From assembly GCF_032970905.1 (NCBI RefSeq), contig NZ_JAWJZA010000003.1: 64,000 bases of DNA; one strand, given 5' to 3'. Of the stretch, positions 63,431 to 64,000 are shown piece after piece. A model generated the notes under the pieces. The model worked only from the letters and a program-made list of their open reading frames with translations, did no database searches and was not told where the DNA came from. Source of the DNA: Veillonella absiana. Lineage in GTDB: Bacteria; Bacillota; Negativicutes; Veillonellales; Veillonellaceae. The translations under genes were made by a program, and so were the position numbers. Within the stretch, counting starts at the first letter, position 1. Each line of letters starts with the position of its first letter.

Positions 63431-63883
63431 GTGGTGATGCAAGAAGATCAAATTGAAGTAATCGGCGCTAAAGAACATAATTTAAAAAATATCAATGTGG
63501 TGATTCCTAAAAACAAATTAGTTGTCTTTGCAGGGGTATCTGGTTCTGGTAAATCATCATTTATATCCCAGTCGATGAATTCAAAAATCCAAGTAAATGA
63601 AAATCCATTACCATGGAACGAAGGATTTATCATTGAAGGTGCATGTGCCAATAATCTAAAGCATATTAACGTGACAATACCAAAGGGCGTATTAACAGCT
63701 ATTACAGGTGTGGCAGGCTCTGGTAAAAGTTCCCTCATGACTGAAGCATTTATTCCGCGTAATCCTAATTGTATTGTCATAGATCAAAAGCAAATAGGTA
63801 CATCAATTCGGTCTACACCAGCTACTTATGTAGGTATAATGGATGAGATTAGAAAAATATTTGCTAAAGAAAATTGTGCGTAA
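63431..63883 (+). pseudogene. Miniature twin-P-loop UvrA-like gene (deletion remnant or small protein)
   Basis: A 150-codon frame, GTG 63431 with AAGGG seven bases upstream. Residues 7-45 match the start of UvrA (GAKEHNLKNINVVIPK, Walker A GVSGSGKS at 35-42). Residues 67-147 match the second UvrA ATPase (GACANNLKHINVTIPK, Walker A GVAGSGKS at 93-100, then SIRSTPATYVGIMDEIRKIFA). The hundreds of residues normally between are gone, as are ABC signature, Walker B and the C-terminal end. No frameshift or stop breaks the frame. Most likely an internally deleted uvrA-type gene; a functional small protein is not excluded. Confidence 0.7.
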
Positions 63884-63940
63884 ATTGTAGAATGAAATTG
63901 AACACTAAAACTAAATAAAAAGATCCATAGGATTGCATCA

Positions 63941-64000
63941 ATGGTAAAATTAAGTTACGACACAAAATTAACCGGAGGCAATCACTATGGACTACCTAAA
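63941..64000 (+). CDS. Start of an unidentified reading frame at the window edge
   Basis: Two overlapping candidates run off the window. ATG 63941 (AGGA eight bases upstream) reads MVKLSYDTKLTGGNHYGLPK. ATG 63987 has a better SD (GGAGG at 63974-63978) but shows only four complete codons. The first peptide faintly recalls the N-terminus of IS3-type transposase OrfA, which is an impression only. No call on product. Confidence 0.25.
   Translation, partial: MVKLSYDTKLTGGNHYGLPK

Overview
The window looks like chromosome of a low-GC diderm Firmicute, most probably a Veillonella or close relative (Negativicutes). The grounds are an IspH fused to ribosomal protein S1, an EnvC-type M23 peptidase and CtpA behind FtsX, a phosphoethanolamine-transferase-like enzyme of the kind that modifies LPS, CCA-encoding tRNA genes and AT-rich codon use. 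Genus is an inference from gene content; no 16S gene is present. Almost everything is housekeeping on the + strand. Only two genes (a sulfatase-fold transferase and rqcH) run on the - strand.

Layout. 1-3.2 kb: envelope and division (ftsX 3' part, M23 peptidase, ctpA). 3.3-11.5 kb: obg, yhbY, proB-proA, a small membrane protein, nadD, yqeK, an LCP protein, rsfS, cvfB. 11.5-15 kb: trkA, trkH and an MBL hydrolase. 15.1-15.6 kb: a five-tRNA operon (Asp, Phe, Gly, Cys, Leu) with a consensus promoter and terminator. 15.7-18.2 kb: a short accessory stretch with a DUF523/TudS-like gene and the phosphoethanolamine-transferase-like gene facing each other across a shared terminator. 18.3-25.2 kb: scpA-scpB-rluB-baiN-like-cmk-plsC-ispH/rpsA. 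25.3-29.9 kb: der-plsY-gpsA, rsmD-coaD and a coiled-coil protein. 30-31.8 kb: rqcH. 31.9-35.3 kb: yicC-remA-gmk-rpoZ-coaBC. 35.4-38.6 kb: a SulP transporter, then metK under a SAM-I riboswitch. 38.8-49.8 kb: priA-def-fmt-DUF116-rsmB-rlmN-prpC-prkC-rsgA-rpe. 50-59.9 kb: rpsB, tsf, pyrH-frr-small gene-uppS-cdsA-dxr-rseP-ispG-proS. 60.2-64 kb: a PHP phosphoesterase, a P-loop/Asp23 fusion protein, miaB, a miniature UvrA-like gene and an unfinished reading frame at the edge.

The genes form a typical growth core: isoprenoid synthesis (dxr, ispG, ispH, uppS) feeding cell-wall lipid carrier, phospholipid synthesis (plsC, plsY, gpsA, cdsA), ribosome assembly and rRNA/tRNA modification, CoA and NAD synthesis, proline synthesis and PASTA-kinase signalling.

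I found no CRISPR array, prophage, toxin-antitoxin pair, obvious defence island or clear new multi-gene system. The best candidates for something undescribed are: the P-loop/Asp23 fusion at 61.1-62.0 kb; the 150-residue twin-P-loop UvrA miniature or remnant at 63.4 kb; mutually exclusive hairpins plus an internal promoter between rpsB and tsf; a promoter sitting directly on a terminator-like hairpin in front of sulP; a structured rpsB leader; and an 80-residue PASTA-like protein coupled between frr and uppS. Motifs, promoters and hairpins were read by eye, so all are predictions.
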